From: Candidatus Thorarchaeota archaeon
GTDB taxonomy: Archaea; Asgardarchaeota; Thorarchaeia; Thorarchaeales; Thorarchaeaceae
DNA length: 60,332 nt
Direction of reading: 5' to 3'
Assembly (NCBI GenBank): GCA_011365025.1
Contig: RDOF01000017.1
Coordinates: 1 to 60,332 of the forward strand
Part shown: one piece after another, positions 26,801-32,501 of the stretch
How positions within the stretch are numbered: position 1 is the stretch's first letter
Layout of the letters: every line of letters starts with the position of its first letter
Position numbers and translations under genes: made by a program
The notes under the pieces: model-generated
What the model was told of the DNA's origin: nothing
Databases searched by the model: none
What the model saw: only the letters and a program-made list of their open reading frames with translations

Positions 26801-29754
26801 GGGCACCGAACTACCTGAACGCATCTGCCCAAGTATCATTTCAGCTGTTACCCAGGTTGATGGAGGTTATTCCTGACGAAGGTAGCTATGTATTCTCTGT
26901 CAGTTGGGGAGGACAGGCTTCAGTCGTTGTCTTGCTCAGCGATTCCATAGACGGCTTTCTTGTGCCCGGAGCCAATTTGACGGCGAGCTGGGATTTCGCC
27001 GACTTAACACTCAATGAGCTGCCAGGACAACAAGGGTACTACGCGCTCAGTTTCTCAATTGCGAATGCGTCGTTTGGCACATATGAGATACAGATCTACG
27101 CTTTCAAAGAGAACTACAGGAATGCTTCGGTAACGCTCATCATGAGTGTATCACAAATCCACATGGTAGTATGGCTCGATGACACGACCGCATCCTACGA
27201 GTACACTCCCATTTACTGGTCCGAGGTAGTGAGAATTGGGGTGTATGTACTTACTCCATCGCTGAACCCCTCAGACCCGTTTGCCACAGGGCTTTCCAAT
27301 TGCATACTAACCTGGTTCTCACCAGAAATGGGTAGAAATGGCACTCTGATCAATGGAACACTGATTGGTGGGCGAGGATACTATTACTTCGACTTTAACA
27401 CCTCGCAAAGCACCGCATCAGTTCACACCTTTAGGATAGCAGTGACTCCCCCCAGCGCCGATTACACAGACGCCGAAAACGCAACAACTATACTTGTTCA
27501 GAACCTTCCGGCCATAATTCAGTCGGCAGGATCACAGGAGCTTGTTTGGGGATGGGCAGGCTACTTGACCTTCACCTTCTTCGATACCTTCCACGGGACT
27601 GGAATCGAGGCTGATCTTGCCTCCTTCCAATGGGCAGGAGAGTCGGGGGAGGCCGAGTATTTTGACGAGGGCCTGTACGGAGTTCCGTTTGACACCCAGC
27701 AAGTTAGACCCGGAACATATCGTCTGACAATCATCTTCCGCAAAGACAACTACAATGACGTTCAACTGACAATTTCGGTTAGTATTACCCCGGTTCCAAC
27801 AGAGATTGTGCTGAGTCTACCGGCGGAATACGAATTGGGAGACACTTGGTCTCAGATTGAGGTCCCATACGGTGAATCTCTCACCATGGTGTTCATGTAT
27901 AACAACACATGGAGTGGGTCTGGAGTGGCTGGTGCGTCTTTCGCCAACTCATTCTTCTCTGGCCCTGGCTTCTTTGAGGCTCCGCTCAGTCTAACCGAGC
28001 AAAGTGGCGGCAATTACTCCCTAGTCTTTGAGGCCTCAAACTGGGCACTCTATTCCGAATTCACATTCACAATTGTTCTACTGCTCGAGAATCACACTAC
28101 ATCAACCCTAGAGTTTGTGTTAACTATTGTCGAGATTCCCACAGTCATTGAAATCCAAGGACAGGCACTCCTCTCACTGTCTTATGGCAACGAAACAACA
28201 TTCTGGATTGTTTATTCTGATGACTGGCACATCGACCAAGGAGTTCCGGGAGCGACTGTGATAGTAACCAACCAAGGTCCCGAGTATGCTACCGTCGAAT
28301 ACGTTGGCGAGGATGCATCGAGACCGGGATGGTATCAGTTTAGAGTTGTAGCATTCGGAAGAGCAGGATTTGCTGAAATAACAATTCAGTTCAACAAAAC
28401 TTACTATGCAGCTGCAAGCGTGCATCTTACCGTTTCTATCAGCCCTTCAGAGGCTGATATCGCAATGCAGAACATGATTACATATGGAAGCGCTTTTGCA
28501 ATTATTCTCCTTCTTAGTTCCATTGTGTGGGTACGTATAATCAAAGTTCCGAAACTTGTGCGAGCTATTAGCGCCCAAATTAGGCAATTGAGGAGAGGAA
28601 AGATACCGAAGCCCGCGGAAGGAGTTAGGACCAGACAAGAAATCACTGCAGAGCTATTTGGCGAACTCTCAGCAGAACTCAGGTTGAGCAAGAAAGCTGA
28701 AATGATGCCTGCAGAAGCGATATCCATTGCAGTGCCCGAAATCAACATACTACTTCTAGACCTAGCGATTCTAACTTCCATGTCGCAGGAAGAAGTTGAT
28801 GACTTCAGGCGCGATCTCTCAAAAATGAAACTGAGTCAGCAAGTTAACTTCGTGGCTGAAGTAATAAAGCAAGAAGTTGTCAGGATAGCAAGACAGGAGA
28901 AGAAATCAATTGAGCAAGTTTTAGAAGAAGTGCGACTTAAGAGACAAGAGAGAATTGGAGGGGAAGCAGAGCCTATTACCCTTCCGGGCTTTGATATTGC
29001 AGAAGAAGAAGCCGCGCTCTTCGGGCCTGCTGAGGTTCCTGAGTCATTGGATGAGCAACTTACCGAAAAAGAGATTCAAGACATGAGAAAAGCTCTGTTG
29101 GAGAGGGGCCTTCCACTGCATGAGGTCGATGCGGTCGTTGGGCAAGCACGCAAGTTGCCGCGAGAAGTGGCTGAAACCCTTCTCAAGGGCTTCGGGCATG
29201 CTGTGGATATGCACGAACCTGACAAAGAGATAGCTAGGCTAAGCGATATGGAGATTGAAATGCTTCGTGTTCAGCTCCATGATGAAGGCGCTAGTCCTAA
29301 TGAAATCAATACCATTCTTGAACAGGCGAGAGAAGTTCCGAGAGCTCTTGCGATGGAGTTGCTTAAGGGATTTAGACATGAACGCGAGGCAAAGAAGGCT
29401 CCGAAACCAGTGGAAACTATGACCGAAGATGAACTTACTGCTTTGAGGGGTCGGCTTTTCTTAAAGGGCACACCAGAGGATGAGATTGAGTCGATAATAG
29501 AACAAGCTAAAAAGGTGCCTCGTGAACTCGCTGCGGAGTTTCTGAAAGAGGTTGAACAGCAAGAACCTGTACCCGAAGAGCTTGTTGAATTTGAGGATCG
29601 TCTTAGCAAAATGGAGCTGGAGGACTTGCGCGAAGAACTAATGAAAAGGAACCTGCCTCCAGAAGAAGTGGAATCAATCTTGGCTCAGGCCAAGAATCTT
29701 CCTAGCGCGCTTGTCAAGGATCTTCTCGATAGCATTGATGCAGAAGAGAAATAG
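17803..29754 (+). CDS. Giant membrane-anchored surface protein B, tandem paralogue of A, with four-repeat cytoplasmic tail
   Basis: A 3983-residue protein. A 26-residue hydrophilic leader precedes a classic signal peptide (ATKLIVVGLLVLLLCPMTG). The N-terminal beta domains to about residue 550 parallel those of protein A. There is one DUF2341+LamG module (552 to about 897) and an uninterrupted beta domain, then 22 Ig-like repeats (about 1241-3551). One membrane helix (about 3560-3582) leads to a 400-residue cytoplasmic tail. The membrane-proximal part of that tail is clearly shared with protein A (GVRTR..., AILT...EE, DLSKM+LS-QV-FV-EVI-QE), and it ends in four 45-residue repeats. Translation is probably coupled to gene A by the ATGA overlap and the strong site at 17789-17795. 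By inference it is an adhesin or surface receptor that engages an intracellular partner. Whether the leader before the signal peptide is translated could not be settled from sequence alone. Confidence 0.85.
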   Translation: MRDSSGLTISNKRGVCCGSSLISMRRMGARATKLIVVGLLVLLLCPMTGLPAANGEGERISQIEQNPDIQRFAQAGDTTYAATGASQTATLKGVFTNDTQDLVMMDSSAATPVSIYAPQGWTGTSLSGTLEHLSTQFAPIQNGLLDLYHTERTIIAGSSWNAQEYNVPDSWTIVEEGETIIHPYYGRLFFHSYSGSGREGSMGWRFNANFGTTNAVNPGMELYLRQHVGVPYRELYSAKISINYYVRSVSTMNDYFYLFIRLGDYESKLHLFTSGTTTDQWLKYTVEVPMSAWASYPVPGALDLDIGIGSDYSGLPSTAIDNQLYVDEVDLTLEARPLPEQIGLSANYTAITGSVSGSVSPYVPDGSSRDCRSRSSTGISTSTYLEVGVIGTAWSNAVKYQVGIQFPLNIPQGAVITYAAIEVEALFRNGFTSGALRVFVAQEDDVAPFTSGLPALENRYSWGKAGVAWILDSWEETLRYRSPDLSPLVQSVVSRSGWDGGNYVCIMIDYLNSADYSDTIEMDGSWSSSGDDLPTLHVDYVVPQAEDNISIFQYKKDLTIDHTKVSSNLENFPVLVDIYDTDLKTDAQPDGDDIRFMIGSETLDYEIEVFNPNYNSTHAHLTAWVSVPELSSSVDTIIGMYYGSETASRTEDPANVWGNVYESVWHFSESSGNGSYVEDSSGHAHDGLPWSTTFWQSGVINSARRFQDASENYMTVIEGDELFDGWADWQFSFWLYPDFDSDTEWEAGVNEPRVFYKSNSLTMARVFNWGGPTGVIQVDIHFEGSSTEYWQVEITNRAWNYIVMKYQSSDNGRLYGYSFVNGAIATSSNTLVGIGDRLPYDDSPFALGYPSSVIKGMMDEFRTIKEGYTSLAWIETEYTNQYDPASFLSVGTEQSVEYGASATLLFTTNAPSVVSFLPRMTLNISTQKSTLDADMQPGTSFIVGNGTAVTWIANVLVSPPPGVAEINLTLEKPSIWTFQNVVDSVGLIRTSEVATTATQVIIPSSVLDVYGVWSFNFTSSNEATNLECAGGLLPYDMTTVVQPGESIDFRGTASIIPGSAMKLTLVEPGGLVFYESDNLFQDGSGRFEWADIGVDASWPRGTWTANVDFNDTGSVFPLRVGRYSREFIVRHGSFLQLQSPGDAVGDQLSVKTAGDLLLVEVYLSDSSTLEGVSGSSVAMNWTVSGAPTEIQLEDYGDGSYGKAVNTSDLGLPGMWRINIQSSHQYLADSFTYFDLELSHPTHIIYTTPKPTAYGDDFSVRISLYDAINGNPYPSALIASNGSLVGAAVDYGNGTYLVQIEAAGLEPGTYCFEITATPTQSFVLGSSTNVVFTYVRIRTQLVQIGVSPISVPWGRTANATLMWLDLDHGEAGIAGGLLTGDTIFQYTDLLDGTYSIRFDVSDYDVGLYLFNITIAGTHCTSDQITISVRVIPHRTAILATYDSSVPLGGNTSVSLIFYDLDLANTQISGNFSFVLAQWSGGSSSFGSKQFWLDTDDWALGAYTLNLTLYSIASPRYYYDARTAIIVRIAKLTVDFSWDPIDTFPVGDDFGITLHLTINESESLYNGGSIDGLDGSYFAAENEEGIPYTIGITPLGGGLYLLTVDKAYFSVDTYFIRIFVAFGATEDYRNTQTPIISFAYTQARSELSSPDFPAVTISYNTNATITIEFLDIDRAIGIDAATILVNGSSPLSQILIGSGRYRVILHSSDWSIGLYVVNITASAEDYESKSIWIEIRVRQIRTYATASVGMLDIPVGDVRVFYVDYVDLDHNIAVSPAFGSCNWTLEHYNIVWTGIRWKVTITTFDTDTLGSYVLRFTFSGNPEYEMANFSVSLVIRTIHTELRLVTPASPTPASGEVQITVYYGDRDHGIGIASPFVLCTVRNATGVLTITLTSLAPDGYYLIRIDPSQFGRLGTQQLTISFNWTGSIQKYENKIVLTIAEIIGEDSELILYHATPATACLGYMDYTFIYLNSFGSGITNSTFDVYISVEFVGLDVSLALIDIWEVDRSNFPGYYSVGFNNTILGRTGLFSMRVFINWSQDAWPYYTNRTDLISVRVLPRDTLLSVVPPTSVAFAENATFSFTFEDITGGTSNPVEYSSSMNIAMNLADFSWYYNALDCVFTISFNTSQFGAPIGERLFTLSVTWSGIPFYANKTGHVISVTITSRQTALTYPTPPSTPYGDNVTFTVVLTDVAGASSYGVDSASIALYSGATAIPLQFLSVTGLGQGRYFIELDTSYFAAPGNYELGVLITPDAFYYQSRSSLRTLAVTYRETILTATPPGRIAYNSSLRIVLEYLDLNTLDPIVNGTGPNVDITIINGTGWIFTCQWQPSTQSYLVVVETYNQILEIGKPYLLWLNFSTDYLAPFYTWADVLVSFQLRERDTSLNLISTPLPTPFLDFANFTVEYKDVISYSGINGASLLVYFGGDLLSESADYYLVPIGLGQYAISIDTSVLGTPGIKAITVVANWPSGTPYYSDATRIVSFTVTQRPTNIEIVVPPSRTQFLNNITFEFAFRDIATGQSIGIVPDEVRIYSEGSLLSSTDYSITIIGLSLRVSLNSTIISASLVAGWNITVAVVWTGAAPYYADDQAALFIDTVSRAGTVELEQVLDTPLGDNITLSLAFIDQALGVGIEGASIALSCLECPGLVENADYWVTEGIGAQAGIYSVEISSSALLGTGSYHFVLEVRWNPTIAPFYRNVTNLNVQSYVRAIQVSLSSELPTPSVAAFYQDISFAITFTDIDHSEAITGAEGSISLRYGSTGFEPAIWSVYVISDGVYGVTINLSDNLAIGLQYIIVNITLSPYQSVETQTVFGVRNRIGGISADLPSANYAGEPTHVTVYLTDEDSGGTPLSGATLAFSWSDMTSYVDLGDGRYNVTLYTSNLGHGVQSCTIYATLAHFSISPLNLEIELLAVTSELIVVFTGPRPDSPLEIYWGEQVTIYAALNDTLRGQLVVLATINYVWSFGTGVFELTAVPGNYTGVLDTGLADEPGTVAVTIEAWAPNYLNASAQVSFQLLPRLMEVIPDEGSYVFSVSWGGQASVVVLLSDSIDGFLVPGANLTASWDFADLTLNELPGQQGYYALSFSIANASFGTYEIQIYAFKENYRNASVTLIMSVSQIHMVVWLDDTTASYEYTPIYWSEVVRIGVYVLTPSLNPSDPFATGLSNCILTWFSPEMGRNGTLINGTLIGGRGYYYFDFNTSQSTASVHTFRIAVTPPSADYTDAENATTILVQNLPAIIQSAGSQELVWGWAGYLTFTFFDTFHGTGIEADLASFQWAGESGEAEYFDEGLYGVPFDTQQVRPGTYRLTIIFRKDNYNDVQLTISVSITPVPTEIVLSLPAEYELGDTWSQIEVPYGESLTMVFMYNNTWSGSGVAGASFANSFFSGPGFFEAPLSLTEQSGGNYSLVFEASNWALYSEFTFTIVLLLENHTTSTLEFVLTIVEIPTVIEIQGQALLSLSYGNETTFWIVYSDDWHIDQGVPGATVIVTNQGPEYATVEYVGEDASRPGWYQFRVVAFGRAGFAEITIQFNKTYYAAASVHLTVSISPSEADIAMQNMITYGSAFAIILLLSSIVWVRIIKVPKLVRAISAQIRQLRRGKIPKPAEGVRTRQEITAELFGELSAELRLSKKAEMMPAEAISIAVPEINILLLDLAILTSMSQEEVDDFRRDLSKMKLSQQVNFVAEVIKQEVVRIARQEKKSIEQVLEEVRLKRQERIGGEAEPITLPGFDIAEEEAALFGPAEVPESLDEQLTEKEIQDMRKALLERGLPLHEVDAVVGQARKLPREVAETLLKGFGHAVDMHEPDKEIARLSDMEIEMLRVQLHDEGASPNEINTILEQAREVPRALAMELLKGFRHEREAKKAPKPVETMTEDELTALRGRLFLKGTPEDEIESIIEQAKKVPRELAAEFLKEVEQQEPVPEELVEFEDRLSKMELEDLREELMKRNLPPEEVESILAQAKNLPSALVKDLLDSIDAEEK
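19456..20493 (+). repeat. Single DUF2341+LamG-like module in surface protein B
   Basis: It begins FQYKKDLTIDHTKV and carries the usual FPVLVDIYD, DGDDIRF, THAHLTAWV, GMYYG and VWHFSESSG landmarks. A LamG-like sandwich follows, ending at EYTNQYDPASFLSVG. Protein A has five modules at and near this position. Confidence 0.8.
21523..28455 (+). repeat. Array of 22 Ig-like repeats in surface protein B
   Basis: About 2311 residues, nearly the same total length as the array in protein A. Rank-by-rank pairing is visible from unit-specific signatures. Examples are SIDGLDGSY in unit 4 (VDGNPIDGLDQTY in A), DLISVRVLPRDT closing unit 8 (DTISVRVIPRNT in A), GLVENADYWV in unit 14 (GLVENLSYWV in A), and VWGWAGYL in unit 20 (VWGWAGWV in A). 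Confidence 0.75.
29059..29736 (+). repeat. Four 45-residue helical repeats in the tail of surface protein B
   Basis: The units are 29059-29193, 29239-29373, 29419-29553 and 29602-29736, each exactly 45 codons, with start-to-start spacings of 60, 60 and 61 residues. Positions conserved in all four and in the single copy of protein A are E5, R10, L13, E22, Q29, P34 and L42; G17 and A38 are nearly invariant. The pattern EhxxhRxxL...E-hxxhhxQAxxhPRxhA suggests a small helical hairpin bundle. I do not recognise the family. Confidence 0.8.
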
Positions 29755-29792
29755 CGATTTGTTTCTGCAATCTAATGAGCCATAACCACCAA

Positions 29793-30035
29793 TCAGCCTC
29801 CCCCTATTGGAGGGAAGATAACAACGACATCGCCATCCTTCAGCTGATATTCCAGCTCTGTGACCCGTATGCCATTTACCATTACAATTCTTGCCTGTCC
29901 TTCTTGGAATCTGAGATGATGAACGAGATCAAGAATTGTCTTGCCAACTAGCTCAACTTGAAATGATTGCCCTAGCTCGGTTCCCTCGGGAGCATAGTGC
30001 TGAAGCGTTGCATAAAGCTTGACATGAATCTTCAT
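29793..30035 (-). CDS. MoaD/ThiS-like ubiquitin-fold sulfur carrier
   Basis: An 80-residue beta-grasp protein. MKIHVKLYATLQHYAP is the typical first strand of the MoaD family, and the C-terminus FPPIGGG carries the terminal Gly-Gly that is adenylated and thiocarboxylated by an E1-like enzyme. In this family the thiocarboxylate supplies the dithiolene sulfur of molybdopterin/tungstopterin. That fits the tungsten-type aldehyde oxidoreductase two genes upstream. The start is ATG at 30035, with AGGTG six bases upstream overlapping the stop codon of the preceding gene, so the two small genes are probably translationally linked. It ends convergently 38 bases from giant gene B. Confidence 0.85.
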   Translation of the reverse strand: MKIHVKLYATLQHYAPEGTELGQSFQVELVGKTILDLVHHLRFQEGQARIVMVNGIRVTELEYQLKDGDVVVIFPPIGGG

Positions 30036-30044
30036 TCAAGGCAC

Positions 30045-30353
30045 CTAGTAGTAGTCTACATCTGGGTCACTTTGAGTATAGCCATGGCCTTTAAGATGTT
30101 GACCTCCGCATAGGAGAACCATGTTGAATGGAAACAAGCCTACTCTTGCACCATCGGGAATAGGGTGATCAGGCTTTGCCAGCGTACCATCTATGAAGCA
30201 GTCACCCAAGTCCTTGGGCTCAAGTCCAATTCTAGCTATAAGATCCTTGAAGGTTTCGCCTTCTACTGCTTCTCTCTCTAGTATCGTATCCTCATCAGGC
30301 CTGCTGCCTTGAACCAGGTCTCTAAGGCAGCCGTATAGATGTATTCGAATCAT
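30045..30353 (-). CDS. MoaD-like beta-grasp protein with extension past the Gly-Gly
   Basis: A 102-residue protein with a MoaD-type first strand (MIRIHLYGCLRDLV) and a final strand VGLFPFNMVLLCGG. Here Gly-Gly is not terminal but is followed by 18 residues (QHLKGHGYTQSDPDVDYY). Either the protein is processed after the Gly-Gly, as ubiquitin-like precursors are, or it has lost the carrier function and acts as a structural partner. It lies between the aldehyde oxidoreductase and the canonical MoaD gene, nine bases from the latter. The ATG is preceded by GAGG at a spacing of eight bases. A role in making or inserting the tungstopterin cofactor is inferred from position. Confidence 0.7.
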   Translation of the reverse strand: MIRIHLYGCLRDLVQGSRPDEDTILEREAVEGETFKDLIARIGLEPKDLGDCFIDGTLAKPDHPIPDGARVGLFPFNMVLLCGGQHLKGHGYTQSDPDVDYY

Positions 30354-30395
30354 TGGTGAAGCCTCAGCAGCAAGTCAAATAAGCTGTGTCATGCA

Positions 30396-30438
30396 GGAAA
30401 AATCAGAAAAAGAAGAGGACAGGGAGCATAAGCCCCCT
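30396..30438 (-). terminator. Hairpin plus T-rich tract after the aldehyde oxidoreductase gene
   Basis: On the minus strand AGGGGGC-TTAT-GCTCCCT (30438-30421) forms a seven-pair stem with one G-T wobble and a four-base loop. It is followed by TTCTTTTTCTGATTTTTCC. It sits between the oxidoreductase stop and the first MoaD-like gene, so it would limit expression of the small genes relative to the enzyme. Whether it acts as a true terminator in an archaeon is uncertain. Confidence 0.4.
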
Positions 30439-30448
30439 GAAATCAATT

Positions 30449-32230
30449 CTACTCATGTACCTTGTCTAGTTCCTCATCACTGACCTCGAAGACGACATTA
30501 TGAGGAGGCAAAGGCTCGGTACGGAAGAACTCCGGCAGACGGTCATCCTTTTTGGTGAATCCCGCCTGACGGTTGAAGTCCAGTTCGTGTTTCAGAATCT
30601 TCATCCCGTAGTTCGTGACATCAATCTTCGTACCAAGAAAGGCATCAACAGTGTCTGTCATTCCGCCAAAGCCTTCATCATCATCTAAGATACAGAAGGC
30701 AATGAACAGGCAATACCCTGAAGCGTCTATGTACGCAGTTGTCGCTTGAAACGCTCGTGAGAGTTCAGCCTTGTTCAAGGCTCTTGGGTCCGTTACTGTA
30801 CCCTTGATGCCTAGTATCTCAGCCGCGATCGTGTAGCCGGCTGTGTGGTCAGCCCCCATTGGAGTGGTCGCATAGGTAACTCCTATTCCACGGATGGGAC
30901 GGGGGTCATAGGCTGGTAAGGCTTGACCCTTAACCACCGGAATTCGAGTCACTCCAAAGGCTTCACCAACAGTCTGTGTGCCAGAACATACCAGCTTGCC
31001 CTTGACAGATTTCTCGTCGTATGCCTCTTTTAGGAGCTTGATAGCTGCGGGCCCATCGCCGAACGGTATCATTCCACCTTCCATGAACATGGCTATGGTA
31101 TTTCCTGCCTCGATTGTATCCAAGCCCAAGTCGTTGCAGAGCCTGTTGAGCTCAGCTACGTCATGAAGAACATCAATGCCGAGATTTGCGCCTAATGCCC
31201 ATGCAGACTCATACTCCAAGGGAGATACGTGGGCCTTCCCTGTCTTCTCATAAGGCACAATATTCGAACAAGACATGATGCATCCGGGGTGGCATGCATG
31301 GGCATATCTTCCTTCAGCCTTGTCACCAAATTTCGCCTTTGTCTTGTCCACTAGGGCATGGACAGCCTCTCCAGATATCCTTGCGGCTCCATCAAATCGG
31401 CCTGAACTGAAACCTCTGGTGGGAAGGCCGCCTGCTTCGCTTAGAATGTTTTGTAGGATATTCGTTCCGTAGTTCTTCAAACCGCCAAAGGGCTTTCCTG
31501 CATCGTCATTGAGTTTCCCAGTTACAGGATGTTTGTTTAAGGCTTCGACTAGCTTCTTTCGACCGGCTTCGAATTTCTCCTTGTCTTTGGCCTCAGGCCG
31601 CGATCCTCCCGTATCATCGCTGATTATGGCGACAAGTCGTTTGGAACCAAAAACAGCTCCAAGGCCACCTCTTCCAGCATATCGACCTGGGTCCGAGTTC
31701 TCAATGTTGTTACCAAAGACTCCAGCACACTTTAACAGTCGTTGGCCAGCGACACCGCAGCCAATGATGCCAGGCTTTGAGTCGTAGTCCTTCCAAATCT
31801 TACCAATAAGATCGTAGAGACCGATTCCTGCATAGTTGTTTGTTTTGATGATCTCGGCCTTGTCCTTTCCCACCAGCAGACTATACCAGTTGTCGTCTTT
31901 GGGCATTCCCTCAATGATAATGCCCCTTACGCCAATCCGTGAAAGCCTGGTAGCTGTGAGTCCTCCAGCATTCGCTTCTTTTATCCCTCCAGTAAGAGGC
32001 GATTTTCCTCCCACACTTAGACGCCCGGAAGAGGGTGCAAGAGTACCAGCCAATAGACCAGGTGAAACTACAATCTTATTCTTCTCCCTGAGTGGATGAC
32101 AAGTGGGATTTACTTCTGCACTCACAACTGCAGAAGTGAAGGCGCGTCCTGCAAGGGTCTCGTATTCCTTTGGAACATCGCTCCACTTTGTGGTCATATC
32201 ACTCATATTTACTCTCAGGATTTTACTCAT
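30449..32230 (-). CDS. Tungsten-type aldehyde ferredoxin oxidoreductase family protein
   Basis: A 593-residue protein with the family's full length. The N-terminal domain starts MSKILRVNMSDM and contains GRLSVGGKSPLTGG and GRGGLGAVFGSKRLVAI, which form the pterin-binding region. The iron-sulfur ligands appear as a CHPGCIMSC segment, with the later cysteine in ASGYCLF. The three clustered cysteines are spaced CX3CX3C. The central segment ESAWALGANLGID and the later GLDTIEAGNT are typical of the family. It oxidises an aldehyde to the acid with transfer of electrons to ferredoxin; the substrate cannot be told from the sequence. ATG at 32230 follows GGAGA at a spacing of seven. The gene is divergent from the Kbl-type gene and is followed by two MoaD-like genes that support cofactor synthesis. 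Confidence 0.85.
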   Translation of the reverse strand: MSKILRVNMSDMTTKWSDVPKEYETLAGRAFTSAVVSAEVNPTCHPLREKNKIVVSPGLLAGTLAPSSGRLSVGGKSPLTGGIKEANAGGLTATRLSRIGVRGIIIEGMPKDDNWYSLLVGKDKAEIIKTNNYAGIGLYDLIGKIWKDYDSKPGIIGCGVAGQRLLKCAGVFGNNIENSDPGRYAGRGGLGAVFGSKRLVAIISDDTGGSRPEAKDKEKFEAGRKKLVEALNKHPVTGKLNDDAGKPFGGLKNYGTNILQNILSEAGGLPTRGFSSGRFDGAARISGEAVHALVDKTKAKFGDKAEGRYAHACHPGCIMSCSNIVPYEKTGKAHVSPLEYESAWALGANLGIDVLHDVAELNRLCNDLGLDTIEAGNTIAMFMEGGMIPFGDGPAAIKLLKEAYDEKSVKGKLVCSGTQTVGEAFGVTRIPVVKGQALPAYDPRPIRGIGVTYATTPMGADHTAGYTIAAEILGIKGTVTDPRALNKAELSRAFQATTAYIDASGYCLFIAFCILDDDEGFGGMTDTVDAFLGTKIDVTNYGMKILKHELDFNRQAGFTKKDDRLPEFFRTEPLPPHNVVFEVSDEELDKVHE

Positions 32231-32264
32231 CTCGATTCTCCAAATGATGAGTATTGCGTTCCCC

Positions 32265-32275
32265 CTATATATGCG
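32265..32275 (-). promoter_or_regulatory. TATA core of the aldehyde oxidoreductase promoter
   Basis: It reads CGCATATATAG on the minus strand, about 35 bases before the ATG at 32230, so a leader of about ten bases is expected. The same 11 bases recur on the plus strand at 32414-32424 for the divergent gene. Confidence 0.6.
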
Positions 32276-32291
32276 ATATGTTTAACGGGTT

Positions 32292-32333
32292 CATATCGAT
32301 ATGTACGGACATGCAATTCGGCTCGATTTCGAG
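32292..32333. promoter_or_regulatory. Two palindromes between divergent promoters (candidate operators)
   Basis: CATATCGATATG (32292-32303) is a perfect 12-base palindrome, and CTCGATTTCGAG (32322-32333) is a 5+5 inverted repeat with a two-base centre. It is followed at once by another TCGAG half-site (32334-32338). They lie upstream of both TATA cores, where an activator or repressor could act on both genes. No specific regulator can be assigned. Confidence 0.4.
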
Positions 32334-32413
32334 TCGAGTAACGAGATGGACGCCCAAAGAAAAAGGGGCCTTTGTCAAGGAGAGCTGTCAGGTCATAAAA
32401 GCTTCTAACGAAG

Positions 32414-32424
32414 CGCATATATAG
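32414..32424 (+). promoter_or_regulatory. TATA core of the Kbl-type gene promoter
   Basis: CGCATATATAG on the plus strand is identical to the divergent core. Transcription would be expected to begin near 32446, giving a leader of about 45-55 bases. Confidence 0.6.
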
Positions 32425-32465
32425 ACGAATTTTAGCGGGGCCAACTCAGATAAGACCAATACGAA

Positions 32466-32479
32466 GGGTTTGCAAACCC
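32466..32479. promoter_or_regulatory. 14-base perfect palindrome in the leader of the Kbl-type gene
   Basis: GGGTTTGCAAACCC lies between the predicted transcription start (about 32446) and the start codon. Its symmetry and position fit a repressor operator. It could also fold in RNA, but the loop would be too small for a stable hairpin of full length. Confidence 0.45.
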
Positions 32480-32501
32480 AACAGAGACTATGGTGAATAT
32501 T

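Noticed and set aside
3869..29736. Dense repeats suggesting a CRISPR array or satellite DNA
   Set aside because: The repetition is at the protein level only, in frame, with long diverged units; no short identical repeats with spacers exist.
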